The notes beneath the pieces are model-generated. The model was not told where the DNA came from. It did not search any database and saw only the letters and a list, made by a program, of their open reading frames with translations. Of a DNA stretch of 64,000 nucleotides, positions 44,330 through 52,980 are shown one piece after another. Made by a program: the position numbers and the translations under genes. Source of the stretch: an uncultured Umboniibacter sp. Lineage in GTDB: Bacteria; Pseudomonadota; Gammaproteobacteria; Pseudomonadales; DSM-25080. The first letter of the stretch is position 1. Each line of letters opens with the position of its first letter. The stretch is from contig NZ_CANMGY010000007.1 of NCBI RefSeq assembly GCF_947497555.1, positions 62,001 through 126,000 of the forward strand. Direction: 5' to 3'.

Positions 44330-45088
44330 ATGCGTGATGCTTTACCATTAATTGGTGTAACCTCAGATCGAAGTATTGAGGCTCCTCACCACCTTCACCA
44401 AGTTGGTGAAAAATATGTCAAATCTATAGTCGATGGCGCTAATGGTTTACCGGTGATTATTCCGGCTCTACCAAACGAAATCGATGTCGAAAAACTCCTC
44501 GATCGTCTCGACGGAGTAATGATTACCGGCTCTTATTCAATGCTAGAGCCACATCACTATGACGGCCCAGCACTTCCGGCTGGTACCCTTATCGATCCCG
44601 CACGTGACGCTATGAGTATGGCGCTTATTAAGGGAGCGATAGCGAGAAAGATGCCAATTCTTTGTATCTGTCGAGGTTTTCAAGAATTAAATGTTGTGTA
44701 TGGCGGCACGCTTTATCAAGCTGTCCACAATGAAGCGGGTATGCTCGATCACCGTGACGATAAGTCGCTGACGTTCGCAGAGCAATACGCTCCCGTTCAT
44801 GATCTAGAGTTAACCCAAGGTGGTTTATTGGCAAGCTTTGAGCTTGGCAATACGGTCCAAGTTAATTCGATTCACGAACAGGGAATCAAAGACTTAGGGC
44901 AGGGTCTACTCATCGAGGGACGAGCGCCTGACGGACTTATTGAAGCTATTCGTTTAGATAGCGATGATCAGTTCTGTTTGGCGCTGCAATTTCACCCAGA
45001 ATACCGAGTTAAAGAGAACGAATTCTATACGGCAATATTTAGTGCGTTTAGCGAAGCCGTTCGTTCATACCAGACAAGCAATAAGTGA
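44330..45088 (+). CDS. puuD: gamma-glutamyl-GABA hydrolase-like class I glutamine amidotransferase
   Basis: Peptidase C26 enzyme that releases GABA or another amino acid from its gamma-glutamyl form. The nucleophile is in ILCICRGFQELNV (Cys near 114) and the catalytic His-Glu pair in LQFHPEYRVK. The N-terminal PLIGVTSDR and VMITGSYSMLEP segments fit the family. The length of 252 residues matches PuuD (254). ATG 44330 is used because AAGGA lies just before it; ATG 44306 would add eight residues with no ribosome-binding site. It is followed 9 bp later by the PuuA-like gene, so the two form a gamma-glutamylation module. Confidence 0.88.
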   Translation: MRDALPLIGVTSDRSIEAPHHLHQVGEKYVKSIVDGANGLPVIIPALPNEIDVEKLLDRLDGVMITGSYSMLEPHHYDGPALPAGTLIDPARDAMSMALIKGAIARKMPILCICRGFQELNVVYGGTLYQAVHNEAGMLDHRDDKSLTFAEQYAPVHDLELTQGGLLASFELGNTVQVNSIHEQGIKDLGQGLLIEGRAPDGLIEAIRLDSDDQFCLALQFHPEYRVKENEFYTAIFSAFSEAVRSYQTSNK

Positions 45089-45097
45089 GAAGTTCCC

Positions 45098-46435
45098 ATG
45101 ACATCAATTACTAAGTGGATTGAAGAATACCGTATTACCGAAGTTGAGTGTTTAATGCCTGACATTACGGGTAACGCTCGCGGTAAGGTAATGCCCGCGT
45201 CGAAGTTTGAACGCGAAGAAATGAAACTACCCGAAGGCATCCTTATTCAAGCGGTGCATGGTGAGTGGAGTGATGACTACTGGGAGCTCGTTGATCCAAC
45301 GGATCGCGATATGATCATGCGCCCGGATCCAGATACTCTCTGTCTTGTTCCTTGGTGGGATCAGGAACCTACGGCTCAGGTTATCCATGACGCTTACACT
45401 CCAGAAGGCGAGTTACATCCGTTGGCCGTTCGCTCAGTGCTTCGTCGCGTACTAAAGCGTTATGAAGAGCTTGGACTTCGTCCGGTTGTTGCACCAGAGG
45501 TTGAGTTCTATCTGGTGGCGAAAGAAAGTAATCCTGACTTCGAACTTAAGGCACCCATTGGTCGCTCAGGTCGCCCAGAAACAGCTCGTCAGAGCTACAG
45601 TATTGATGCGGTTAACGAGTTTGATCCAGTATTTGAACTAATGTACGACTACTGTGAGGCTCAGGGTATTGATGTTGACGCGCTTATTCACGAAAGCGGT
45701 GCAGCGCAAATGGAGATTAACTTCCTCCACGGGGATGCGCTACGTGCGGCGGATCAGGTATTCATGTTCAAGCGTATTATGCGCGAAGCGGCAATGCGTC
45801 ATGACATCTATGCCACTTTCATGGCTAAACCGATGAAAAACGAGCCAGGTTCAGCATTACACTTCCACCAGAGTCTTTTGAGCGTTGAAACCGGAGAGAA
45901 TGTTTTCTCTGATGAGAACGGTGAAGAAACAGAGCTCTTCCACCACTACATTGCGGGGCTGCAGAAGTACAGCCCAGCGTTGATGCCTTTCTTTGCGCCA
46001 AACGTGAACAGCTATCGTCGTATCGCGCCAGAAATCGCTGCGCCTACGAGCCTTCACTGGGGTTACGATAATCGTACCGTAGGACTTCGTGTGCCACTTT
46101 CGGGTCCCGAAGCGCGTCGTATCGAGAACCGCTTCCCAGGGGCTGATGCCAACCCTTACCTAGCCATTGCCGCGACCTTAACCGCTGGCTTATTAGGTAT
46201 GGAAGAGAAGCTTAAACCTACTGACGCATACGTGGGCAATGCCTATGACGAGCCAATTGGTTTGCCGCGCAGCTTGGAAGCAGCGCTTCGTTTACTCGAC
46301 GAATGTGACGAAGTTAAAGGTGTATTCGGTGAGTCATTCTGTAAAGCCTATCATTCCGTTAAGATGACTGAGTTTGAGGCATTCCAGCAAGTAATTAGTT
46401 CATGGGAGCGTGAATACCTTCTATTGAGCGTTTAA
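45098..46435 (+). CDS. puuA: glutamine synthetase family protein (gamma-glutamylputrescine synthetase-like)
   Basis: A 445-residue GS-fold ligase that attaches glutamate to an amine using ATP. Metal and ATP motifs are intact: APEVEFYLV, HESGAAQMEINFLHGDAL, FMAKPMKNEPGSALHFHQSL, and NSYRRIAPEIAAPT with WGYDNRTVGLRVP and RIENRFPGADANPYLAIAA. The PGSALHFHQS and NRTVGLRVP forms and the lack of the Tyr-adenylylation loop of GlnA fit the PuuA/SpuB/SpuI group. It follows puuD closely and ends at a terminator. The substrate (putrescine, spermidine, other amines) cannot be settled from sequence. Confidence 0.9.
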   Translation: MTSITKWIEEYRITEVECLMPDITGNARGKVMPASKFEREEMKLPEGILIQAVHGEWSDDYWELVDPTDRDMIMRPDPDTLCLVPWWDQEPTAQVIHDAYTPEGELHPLAVRSVLRRVLKRYEELGLRPVVAPEVEFYLVAKESNPDFELKAPIGRSGRPETARQSYSIDAVNEFDPVFELMYDYCEAQGIDVDALIHESGAAQMEINFLHGDALRAADQVFMFKRIMREAAMRHDIYATFMAKPMKNEPGSALHFHQSLLSVETGENVFSDENGEETELFHHYIAGLQKYSPALMPFFAPNVNSYRRIAPEIAAPTSLHWGYDNRTVGLRVPLSGPEARRIENRFPGADANPYLAIAATLTAGLLGMEEKLKPTDAYVGNAYDEPIGLPRSLEAALRLLDECDEVKGVFGESFCKAYHSVKMTEFEAFQQVISSWEREYLLLSV

Positions 46436-46439
46436 TGCT

Positions 46440-46476
46440 AAAGCCCGGGCCAAGTTACAGCTCGGGCTTTATTTTT
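46440..46476 (+). terminator. terminator of puuDA
   Basis: AAAGCCCG and CGGGCTTT pair around a 15-base loop, followed by ATTTTT. Confidence 0.85.
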
Positions 46477-46527
46477 AAATAATAAAGTAACAACTGTTTG
46501 AGAGGCGCAATATAATTGCGAAATACT

Positions 46528-47391
46528 ATGAGTGAGCAAATGATGTCAACGAAGTCCACAATGAGTACTGGAAGATTACTCTACCAGTGTTTCAAATATC
46601 TTATTTATGCAGCATTAACCTATAACGTTTACGCATTCTTCGTGGAAGAGTGGGCCGCGTTCCACCATACATTCGGCGGTGAGCTAACAAGCGCTTCTCA
46701 ATTAATTGAAGCGTTTACTGCTACCATTGACACGGCGGCTTGGGTGCTATTGCTATATTTATTCGAAGCCGAAACTTTCTTGATGAGTGATGCGCGCGTT
46801 AAGCGATATAAGGTTATTCTCATCGCAGTTAAAGCAGTATGTTACGCCTTTATCGTCTATTCATGTTGGGGTTACATTTCAAAGGCGCTTTATCTATTAA
46901 ACACTTCGCCGTTCGAAATCGCGAATACTTGTTCATTGATTGGTCAAAATTTCTCAATCATGACGGACTTGGATGAATACACGACTCTGACCGCGGAAAG
47001 CTGTGGAGCTATTGCGAATAGTAACCTTCTGCAAATTAACGGTACCTCCATCATTGCTCCCGAGCTAACGTTCGCGGACGCAATCAAGTTAGCGGCGATT
47101 GATGTTATCAATGCTGCGACGTGGGTAGTGATCGTTATCGCACTGGAAGTGGATGTTCGTCTTCAGTTGGCTAACAAACTTACCGACCATGGCATGCGCG
47201 TTGGTTATGTAATCAAAGGCGTACTTTATGCAACTCTGTTTGCGTGCGCAGCGTACTGGGGCTTCTACGGTGATTTCTTAGATTTCTGGGATTCATTCCT
47301 ATGGCTGCTTGGTTTCTTCATGATTGAGTTGAATATCTTTAAGTGGCACGAAGAAGTTAAGGAAGAAAAGGAAGCGTTAGCCGCTAGCTAA
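46528..47391 (+). CDS. hypothetical multi-pass membrane protein with internal repeat
   Basis: A 287-residue protein with six or so hydrophobic segments, at about residues 20-40, 65-85, 100-125, 190-215, 228-248 and 255-275. I do not recognise a family. Two halves look related. TAAWVLLLYLFEAETF followed by a cytoplasmic loop and VKAVCYAFIVYSCWGY resembles AATWVVIVIALEVDVR followed by VIKGVLYATLFACAAYWG. A third related segment, FLWLLGFFMIELNIF, ends the chain. Each repeat places acidic residues at the end of a helix, as in some channels or sensors. The start is uncertain: ATG 46528, or TTG 46516 with GAGAGG upstream. It is monocistronic between two terminators. Confidence 0.65.
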   Translation: MSEQMMSTKSTMSTGRLLYQCFKYLIYAALTYNVYAFFVEEWAAFHHTFGGELTSASQLIEAFTATIDTAAWVLLLYLFEAETFLMSDARVKRYKVILIAVKAVCYAFIVYSCWGYISKALYLLNTSPFEIANTCSLIGQNFSIMTDLDEYTTLTAESCGAIANSNLLQINGTSIIAPELTFADAIKLAAIDVINAATWVVIVIALEVDVRLQLANKLTDHGMRVGYVIKGVLYATLFACAAYWGFYGDFLDFWDSFLWLLGFFMIELNIFKWHEEVKEEKEALAAS

Positions 47392-47416
47392 CTCCTCTTT
47401 TTTTAAAGCTAATCGA

Positions 47417-47448
47417 AAATGCCTCGCTGTTTAGCGGGGTATTTTTTT
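47417..47448 (+). terminator. terminator of the membrane protein gene
   Basis: AATGCCTCGCT pairs with AGCGGGGTATT (two G-T pairs) around GTTT and runs into seven T residues. Confidence 0.82.
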
Positions 47449-47784
47449 GTCTCGAACTCACGCTTTACGATCAACGATTTTTTTACGTGCTCTCACTTAA
47501 AATTAGTGTTGACCAAGTCTTAGATGGAGCCTTGATACCGGTTTCATTAACGCGTGAGTGCAGTTGAAAACTGCTGGGCTAGCTCAAGAAGGAAGATAGT
47601 GTCGTTTTGTAATCGAATTGGGATGATGCGGACATCTCGATTCCTTGGCCTGGGTGGGAATTCAGATGACTTTCAATCCTCTAGGAAGCAGACTGTCGTC
47701 AAATTACGGACAATCGATATATTGAAAGAATTTTTTTGCTCTGCAAGGTTGGAGCAAACTTTGGTTTTTAGATTGATTTAGGGA
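47449..47784. other. intergenic region with one weak small open frame
   Basis: About 336 bp between a plus-strand terminator and the terminator of the FadL gene. The only frame of note starts at GTG 47599 behind AAGAAGGAAG and runs 60 codons to TAG 47781. Its composition is not convincing and no family is recognised. No tRNA or known RNA structure was seen. Confidence 0.4.
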
Positions 47785-47814
47785 CAAAAAAAAGGCGACC
47801 CGAGAGCCGCCTTC
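47785..47814 (-). terminator. terminator of the FadL gene
   Basis: On the minus strand AAGGCGGC pairs with GTCGCCTT and is followed by a run of T, 20 bp after the stop. Confidence 0.85.
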
Positions 47815-47835
47815 TAGTGTTAACTATGTGCTAAA

Positions 47836-49227
47836 TTAGAAGCTATAGTTGTAGGATACTGAAGCGATGTTAGCGTCACCTTTCGCAATTTCGCCGTTAT
47901 ATACGGTTGCTGTAGAGCTTGTGTAATCGATGGTTGCGTCCGCACCGGTAACGCGAGCGAAACCAAAATCCATCGATGAATTATTTGAAAGGTTCCAAGT
48001 CATACCCGCAGTAATCCAGGTTCGTTCAGAGTCAGGAATTGCAAGATTCCGGTAGGTATCGCCGACTGGACTTTCATCAAGCGCGTAGCCGACACGGAAG
48101 GTGAGTGCACTATTCATGTCGTAACCGAAGCCAACTGCGTAACGGTTGGTATCATCCCAGTAGTTTTTGGCAAGTACTAGGTTTGGGTCACCGTTGTCGA
48201 GTTCAACTTCTAGCGTCTCAAAACTACTCCAGCCAATTTGCTGCCAGCTTGCCTGCATGCTAATCGAATCGGTTAGATAAGTGTGTAAAGACAACTCTAT
48301 CATGCTGGGAAGATCAATCTGAGCTGTGCCTGAGGAGGTGTATGAGCCATCATAGCTAGTCGGCGGGTTGAGCTTGTCAGGAGACCAGCCGTCGAGATCG
48401 CCTTCAAATTCCATATCGATCTCGGAGCGGTATGTTAAGCCGAGGCGAGTGTTCTCAGTAAGCTCGAGCATTACCCCTAGGTTATACCCCCAAGTCCAAC
48501 CATCACCTTCAACATGCGCAAGCTCGGTACCCACTTCTGGAGTGGCCGCACCGGTTACTGCTGCTGCCTGTGCAGCTGCCTGAATCGGGTTTAGTCCCTG
48601 TGCGATACCGGCAGCGTAGGTGCTCTGGTAGATACTGGCGCTAATGTTAGCTTGAGACGCCTGAGAGTTAGTTACGCCGAACTCAGCGTGTCCGTAGATA
48701 ACGCTAACGCCGGCGCCTAACGTGATCATGTCGTTGATACGGTAAGACACTTGAGGATTAATGTTATACGTTGCGATATCTGCAACACCGGCTGATTCCG
48801 ATGCTTCGAAATCAGTAGGGTAATCAGTCTTAAGACCAAAATGCGAGTTTAGGGCTAGACCGAACGCCCATTTGTCATTGAGGGGAACAATGATATAAGC
48901 ATTAGGGATAATTGCTGCAGGCGCTACATCATCAGCGTTTGCCTCAATGGATTGCAGGCCTGATGTGGTGATGAAAGTATTTGTGCCTTCAATGTTAACG
49001 TTTGGATCAACATAGGAAATACCGCCGCTTAACGAAACTGTTTTGAACAAAGACATAGCTGCCGGGTTACGAGCAATTACTGCCGCGCTATCTGCAACTG
49101 CGCCTTCACCAGCGAAGGCGCGACCTAGGCCTGCGGCGGAGTGTTCGGCTAGTTGGAAGCCTGCAGCTAAGGAACCTGAGCTTAAGGTAGTAAGTGCTAT
49201 AGCAGTTGAAATTTTCTTCATGTTCAT
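47836..49227 (-). CDS. fadL: FadL-family outer-membrane transport protein
   Basis: A 14-stranded outer-membrane channel for long-chain fatty acids or other hydrophobic compounds. The 463-residue precursor has a signal peptide (MNMKKISTAIALTTLSSGSLA), and the mature N-terminus reads AGFQLAEHSAAGLGRAFAG, followed by ADSAAVIARNPAAMSLF. This N-terminal hatch and the NPA motif are diagnostic of FadL. It ends in a terminal aromatic strand (SVSYNYSF), the outer-membrane assembly signal. An Ala-rich insert around residues 190-225 is long for the family. The ribosome-binding site GGGAG precedes the start. It is divergent from ribE. A fatty-acid role would fit the thiolase/SDR pair about 4 kb away. Confidence 0.9.
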   Translation of the reverse strand: MNMKKISTAIALTTLSSGSLAAGFQLAEHSAAGLGRAFAGEGAVADSAAVIARNPAAMSLFKTVSLSGGISYVDPNVNIEGTNTFITTSGLQSIEANADDVAPAAIIPNAYIIVPLNDKWAFGLALNSHFGLKTDYPTDFEASESAGVADIATYNINPQVSYRINDMITLGAGVSVIYGHAEFGVTNSQASQANISASIYQSTYAAGIAQGLNPIQAAAQAAAVTGAATPEVGTELAHVEGDGWTWGYNLGVMLELTENTRLGLTYRSEIDMEFEGDLDGWSPDKLNPPTSYDGSYTSSGTAQIDLPSMIELSLHTYLTDSISMQASWQQIGWSSFETLEVELDNGDPNLVLAKNYWDDTNRYAVGFGYDMNSALTFRVGYALDESPVGDTYRNLAIPDSERTWITAGMTWNLSNNSSMDFGFARVTGADATIDYTSSTATVYNGEIAKGDANIASVSYNYSF

Positions 49228-49459
49228 ATTTGTGATTCTCCCTTTGTACCACTAGGGTGGTGCTGTAAATTGCTTGCGCAGTCTAAGGTTTTGTCGTCAA
49301 CGGTCAACTTTATTTGTGACCTCACGTCCATAATTGGTCATTCATCAGTTTAGTCTAAAAATCCCTGAAGGTGGCGCTTTTTGCTCTGAATGACATTTAA
49401 TTTGATGGCAAATGACGATAAGCTAAGCACTAAGATGTTAGCAATTTAGGTGAAAAGAA

Positions 49460-50068
49460 GTGTTTAGTGGAATTGTCTCAGGCTACGATAAGGTTATAGA
49501 CATCGAAATAATCGATCGGATCTACCGATATACGGTGGCGCTGAGTAATCGCTCGGGATTAGAGCAAGGTGCTTCCGTTGCGATTAACGGCGTGTGTTTA
49601 AGTGTTGTTTCTTGGAGTGATCAAGGGGTAGTCTTCGATGCCATCGAGGAGACCTTGCGCCTAACGAACCTTGGAGAACTCTCGGTTGGCGACTGTGTCA
49701 ATACCGAGCGTAGTTTTAAGATGGGGCAAGAGCTTGGCGGCCATGTTGTCTCAGGACATATCGATGCTTCAGTAAAGATCCTTAGCATTGATCAGCAACA
49801 GAATGCAGTAAAAGTCTGGTATGCACTGCCGGAGACGCTTCGTAAATATTTGTTTGTTAAGGGCTTTGTTGCGCTAGATGGTTGCAGTTTGACTATTGTG
49901 GACGTGGAGGCAGATCGCTTCAGCGTGGCGTACATTCCAGATACCCTCAAGAAGACTACCCATGGGATCTTGAAGGTTGGGCGGCTAACGAATGTAGAGA
50001 TTGATCGCCAGACTCAGGCTATCGTCAACACAGTTGAGCGAGTGCTCGCCTCACGGAATTTGTCTTAG
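49460..50068 (+). CDS. ribE: riboflavin synthase alpha chain
   Basis: Dismutates two 6,7-dimethyl-8-ribityllumazine molecules to riboflavin. The 202-residue chain is a tandem of two lumazine-binding barrels. The N-terminal MFSGIV (usually MFTGIV), NGVCLSV with the active-site Cys, GGHVVSGHID and, in the second half, DGCSLTIVDV and IPDTLKKTT are all retained, so it looks active rather than a lumazine protein. It aligns with the E. coli type. It stands apart from other riboflavin genes and no FMN riboswitch was seen upstream. The next gene begins 3 bp after its stop. Confidence 0.88.
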   Translation: MFSGIVSGYDKVIDIEIIDRIYRYTVALSNRSGLEQGASVAINGVCLSVVSWSDQGVVFDAIEETLRLTNLGELSVGDCVNTERSFKMGQELGGHVVSGHIDASVKILSIDQQQNAVKVWYALPETLRKYLFVKGFVALDGCSLTIVDVEADRFSVAYIPDTLKKTTHGILKVGRLTNVEIDRQTQAIVNTVERVLASRNLS

Positions 50069-50070
50069 TT

Positions 50071-50859
50071 ATGTTAAAACGCCTTATCATCATTCTATCA
50101 TTAGTACTCATTATCCCGAGCTTGCTAGCAGTATCGTATTTACATTCAGCGTTGTTCCCGCCTAAATATGACTCCGCTACGTGGCTAGAGTCTATGCGGC
50201 CGCATATCTATGTAGAGAGCCCCGATGAGGTGTCAGCTCCGGTAGTCTTCTTGATGCACGGTTGTGGCGGAGAGAGGGACTGGCTTCGCGAAGAACGTTT
50301 AATATTGTTGAGCGAGGCAGGCTATTACGCGGTTGCAATAGACAGTTTTGGTGCTCGTGACGTAGATGTGTCCAAGGTATGCAGTGGCCGTGAGCTTTGG
50401 GCGGGAGAGCGATTGAATGACCTCGCTGCAGCGATGGATATTGTTGCTGAGGACCCGCGTGCCGATCTAAGTCAATTCGCGGTGATCGGTTTTTCTCACG
50501 GTGCGTGGGCGGCATTGGAGACCTATACCGGCTATTGGCCTGATCACCGCACGCCGTCAGCGGTAGTAGCTTATTACCCATTTTGTGAATTTCCTAACCG
50601 TGCTCGCAGCGATTGGCAGAAGCAGAGTGATTTGCTCGTGTTCTTAGCAGAGTCTGATACAATCACCGCCATCGAACCTTGCTATGATCTGTTACAGGCG
50701 CACTCGAGCGCCCAGTTTATCGACATAGTCCCATATGCAGGCGCCGCACACGGCTTCGACGTTAAAGACACTCTGGGCTGGAGTAACCACTATAATAGTG
50801 AATACGCCGCTGATTCTTGGAATCGCACACTGAGTTTTCTTGCGTCGCGCCTCAACTAA
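50071..50859 (+). CDS. membrane-anchored dienelactone-hydrolase-like alpha/beta hydrolase
   Basis: A 262-residue protein with an N-terminal hydrophobic segment (LIIILSLVLIIPSLLAVSYL) that is either an uncleaved anchor or a signal peptide, placing the enzyme in the periplasm. The hydrolase core has the oxyanion segment FLMHGCGGERDWLREER, the nucleophile elbow GFSHGAWAA (Ser near 145), the acid in FLAESDTITAI and the His in GAAHGFDV. The AAHGFD form is typical of dienelactone hydrolases. Several cysteines (HGCGG, KVCSG, PFCEF, EPCYD) may form disulfides. It is nearly fused to ribE (3 bp apart); the substrate is unknown. Confidence 0.82.
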   Translation: MLKRLIIILSLVLIIPSLLAVSYLHSALFPPKYDSATWLESMRPHIYVESPDEVSAPVVFLMHGCGGERDWLREERLILLSEAGYYAVAIDSFGARDVDVSKVCSGRELWAGERLNDLAAAMDIVAEDPRADLSQFAVIGFSHGAWAALETYTGYWPDHRTPSAVVAYYPFCEFPNRARSDWQKQSDLLVFLAESDTITAIEPCYDLLQAHSSAQFIDIVPYAGAAHGFDVKDTLGWSNHYNSEYAADSWNRTLSFLASRLN

Positions 50860-50879
50860 TTTCGTTTTTGTAGGTCACT

Positions 50880-52760
50880 ATGCCATTACTTCGCCTCGAC
50901 CAAGCTTCGCTTGCGTACGGTACCCACGTTCTTCTTGATCAAGTTGATCTTCAGCTATTCCGCGGCCAAAAGATTGGTCTCCTAGGGCGCAACGGCGCCG
51001 GTAAGTCGAGTTTGCTAAAGATAATCAATGGTACCAACACTATTGATTCGGGCGATTATTGGGTTCGTCCAGGAACTAAAATTGCCACGCTTTCTCAGGA
51101 ATTACCTGACGCGGACGATAAGACCGTTTATGAGGTTGTCGCGGAAGGACTTCATCCGGTAGGGGACTTGCTCGCACAGTTTCATCGTTTAACCGCGCAG
51201 GATGATATTGATTTTGATGAGCTTGCAAAGGTTCAGGCGCAGATCGATAGTTTAGACGGTTGGTCTGTTGAAAATCGAGTGAGTACTGTGTTATCGCAGC
51301 TAGAACTGAACGCTGACAGTTTGATGAAAGAATTGTCAGGTGGCTGGCGTAGGCGAGTGGCTTTGGGGCAGGCACTGGTTGTAGAGCCAGATATTCTCAT
51401 TCTTGATGAGCCGACTAACCATCTAGACATCGAAGCAATCAAGTGGCTTGAGGAGCAGTTACAGAATTTTCGTGGGGCAATGTTATTCGTCACTCACGAT
51501 CGTGAGTTTCTCCAGCAAATTGCCAATAACATTATTGAATTAGACCGCGGTAGCCTGATTGCCTGGGAAGGCAGTTATCAGGGGTTCTTGAACCATAAAG
51601 AAGCTGAACTTGCGGCAGAAGAACGTGCTAATGATTTGTTTGATAAGAAGTTGGCGCAAGAAGAAGTCTGGATTCGTCAGGGCATCAAAGCCCGTCGTAC
51701 ACGTAATGAAGGTCGTGTTCGCGCACTGAAGGCTATGCGCGATGAGCGTATGCAACGTCGAGAAAGACAGGGATCGGCCACCTTCTCAGTGGAAGGAGCT
51801 GATCGGTCCGGTAAGATTGTAAGCGAGCTTGAAAGCGTTAGCCTTGCGTACGATGGCCGTACCATTATCGACAACTTCAGTACCGTCATCATGCGTGGCG
51901 ACAAAATTGGTATCATTGGTGCTAATGGCGCGGGGAAATCAACGCTCATTAAATTGTTATTAGGCAAAATTCAGCCGAACTCGGGCTCCGTAAAATTGGG
52001 CACGAAGATTGAGGTTGCCTACTTTGATCAGCTTCGTGAGAGCTTAGATCCGACTAAGAACCTAGTAGAAAACGTCTGTGAAGGTCGAGATTTTATTGAG
52101 ATAAATGGACATAAGCGTCATGGTATTAGCTATCTTTCGGATTTCCTTTTTTCTCCTGAACGTCTCCGCATTCCGGTTGGTGCACTGAGTGGTGGTGAAC
52201 AGAATCGTGCAATCCTCGCTAAGTTATTCTCAAAGCCTGCTAACTTACTGGTCCTCGATGAGCCAACCAACGACTTGGATCTAGAAACACTCGAACTGTT
52301 AGAGGAAATTTTACTGAACTTTGAAGGTACCTTGTTACTGGTCTCACACGATCGTGCCTTTATGAACAACGTGATCACCTCAACGATATCGTTGGATGGT
52401 AGTGGCAAAGTTAGAGAGTACGTTGGTGGATACGATGATTGGATCCGTCAAGGCGGTACCTTGAGCGTAGCGAAGCAACGTCCCGCCAAGTCGGCTGCTA
52501 CTAAGACACCAGCGGAAACCAAGCCGAAGGCAAAACCTGCTAAGAAGCTAAGCTACAAAGTACAACGCGAGTTAGAGCAACTGCCGGGTATTATTGAGGC
52601 GCTGGAAGCTGAGATTGCGGAATTAGAAGGTGTTGTCGCTGACCCTAAGTTCTATGATCGTGACGTCGCAGAGCAAACAGAACTGTTCGAAAAAATCAGC
52701 GTGGTTCAGGCTAAGCTTGATGAAGCCCTAGAACGCTGGATGGAATTGGACGCCGACTAA
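50880..52760 (+). CDS. uup: ABC-F ATPase Uup
   Basis: A soluble ABC-F protein with two ATPase cassettes and no membrane domain. The first Walker A is GRNGAGKSSLLK, with signature LSGGWRRRVALGQAL and Walker B ILILDEPTNHLDIEAI. The second is GANGAGKSTLIK, with LSGGEQNRAILAKL and LLVLDEPTNDLDLETLEL. A charged linker around residues 240-300 separates them. The C-terminal domain (about 545-626), beginning KLSYKVQRELEQLPG, is the coiled coil that binds branched DNA in E. coli Uup. The length of 626 residues is typical. Uup acts in ribosome function and in limiting transposon excision. Confidence 0.94.
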   Translation: MPLLRLDQASLAYGTHVLLDQVDLQLFRGQKIGLLGRNGAGKSSLLKIINGTNTIDSGDYWVRPGTKIATLSQELPDADDKTVYEVVAEGLHPVGDLLAQFHRLTAQDDIDFDELAKVQAQIDSLDGWSVENRVSTVLSQLELNADSLMKELSGGWRRRVALGQALVVEPDILILDEPTNHLDIEAIKWLEEQLQNFRGAMLFVTHDREFLQQIANNIIELDRGSLIAWEGSYQGFLNHKEAELAAEERANDLFDKKLAQEEVWIRQGIKARRTRNEGRVRALKAMRDERMQRRERQGSATFSVEGADRSGKIVSELESVSLAYDGRTIIDNFSTVIMRGDKIGIIGANGAGKSTLIKLLLGKIQPNSGSVKLGTKIEVAYFDQLRESLDPTKNLVENVCEGRDFIEINGHKRHGISYLSDFLFSPERLRIPVGALSGGEQNRAILAKLFSKPANLLVLDEPTNDLDLETLELLEEILLNFEGTLLLVSHDRAFMNNVITSTISLDGSGKVREYVGGYDDWIRQGGTLSVAKQRPAKSAATKTPAETKPKAKPAKKLSYKVQRELEQLPGIIEALEAEIAELEGVVADPKFYDRDVAEQTELFEKISVVQAKLDEALERWMELDAD

Positions 52761-52824
52761 AGTTGAGTTCGGTCACTAGTAGCTGGTTTGCGATTTGACC
52801 GCTGTTAGCTGTTGCCGTTAACAC

Positions 52825-52852
52825 AATGCCGCTCTCTGAAGCGGCATTTTTG
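52825..52852 (+). terminator. terminator of uup
   Basis: AATGCCGCT pairs with AGCGGCATT around CTCTGA, with T residues following. Confidence 0.88.
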
Positions 52853-52980
52853 TAGCCGTAAAGAAGGTATTAAAAGAACTTTCAGCGGCTAACTTCTTTA
52901 CGGAACAACATTTAGGAATTACACTGAAAGGCAATTAGAAAGCTAAAATATGCTTAAATAAAAACAACAAGGTATTTTTT

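Noticed and set aside
49228-49459. FMN riboswitch upstream of ribE
   Set aside because: None of the conserved RFN blocks (such as the GGGGCAGGGTGAA-type start) is present.
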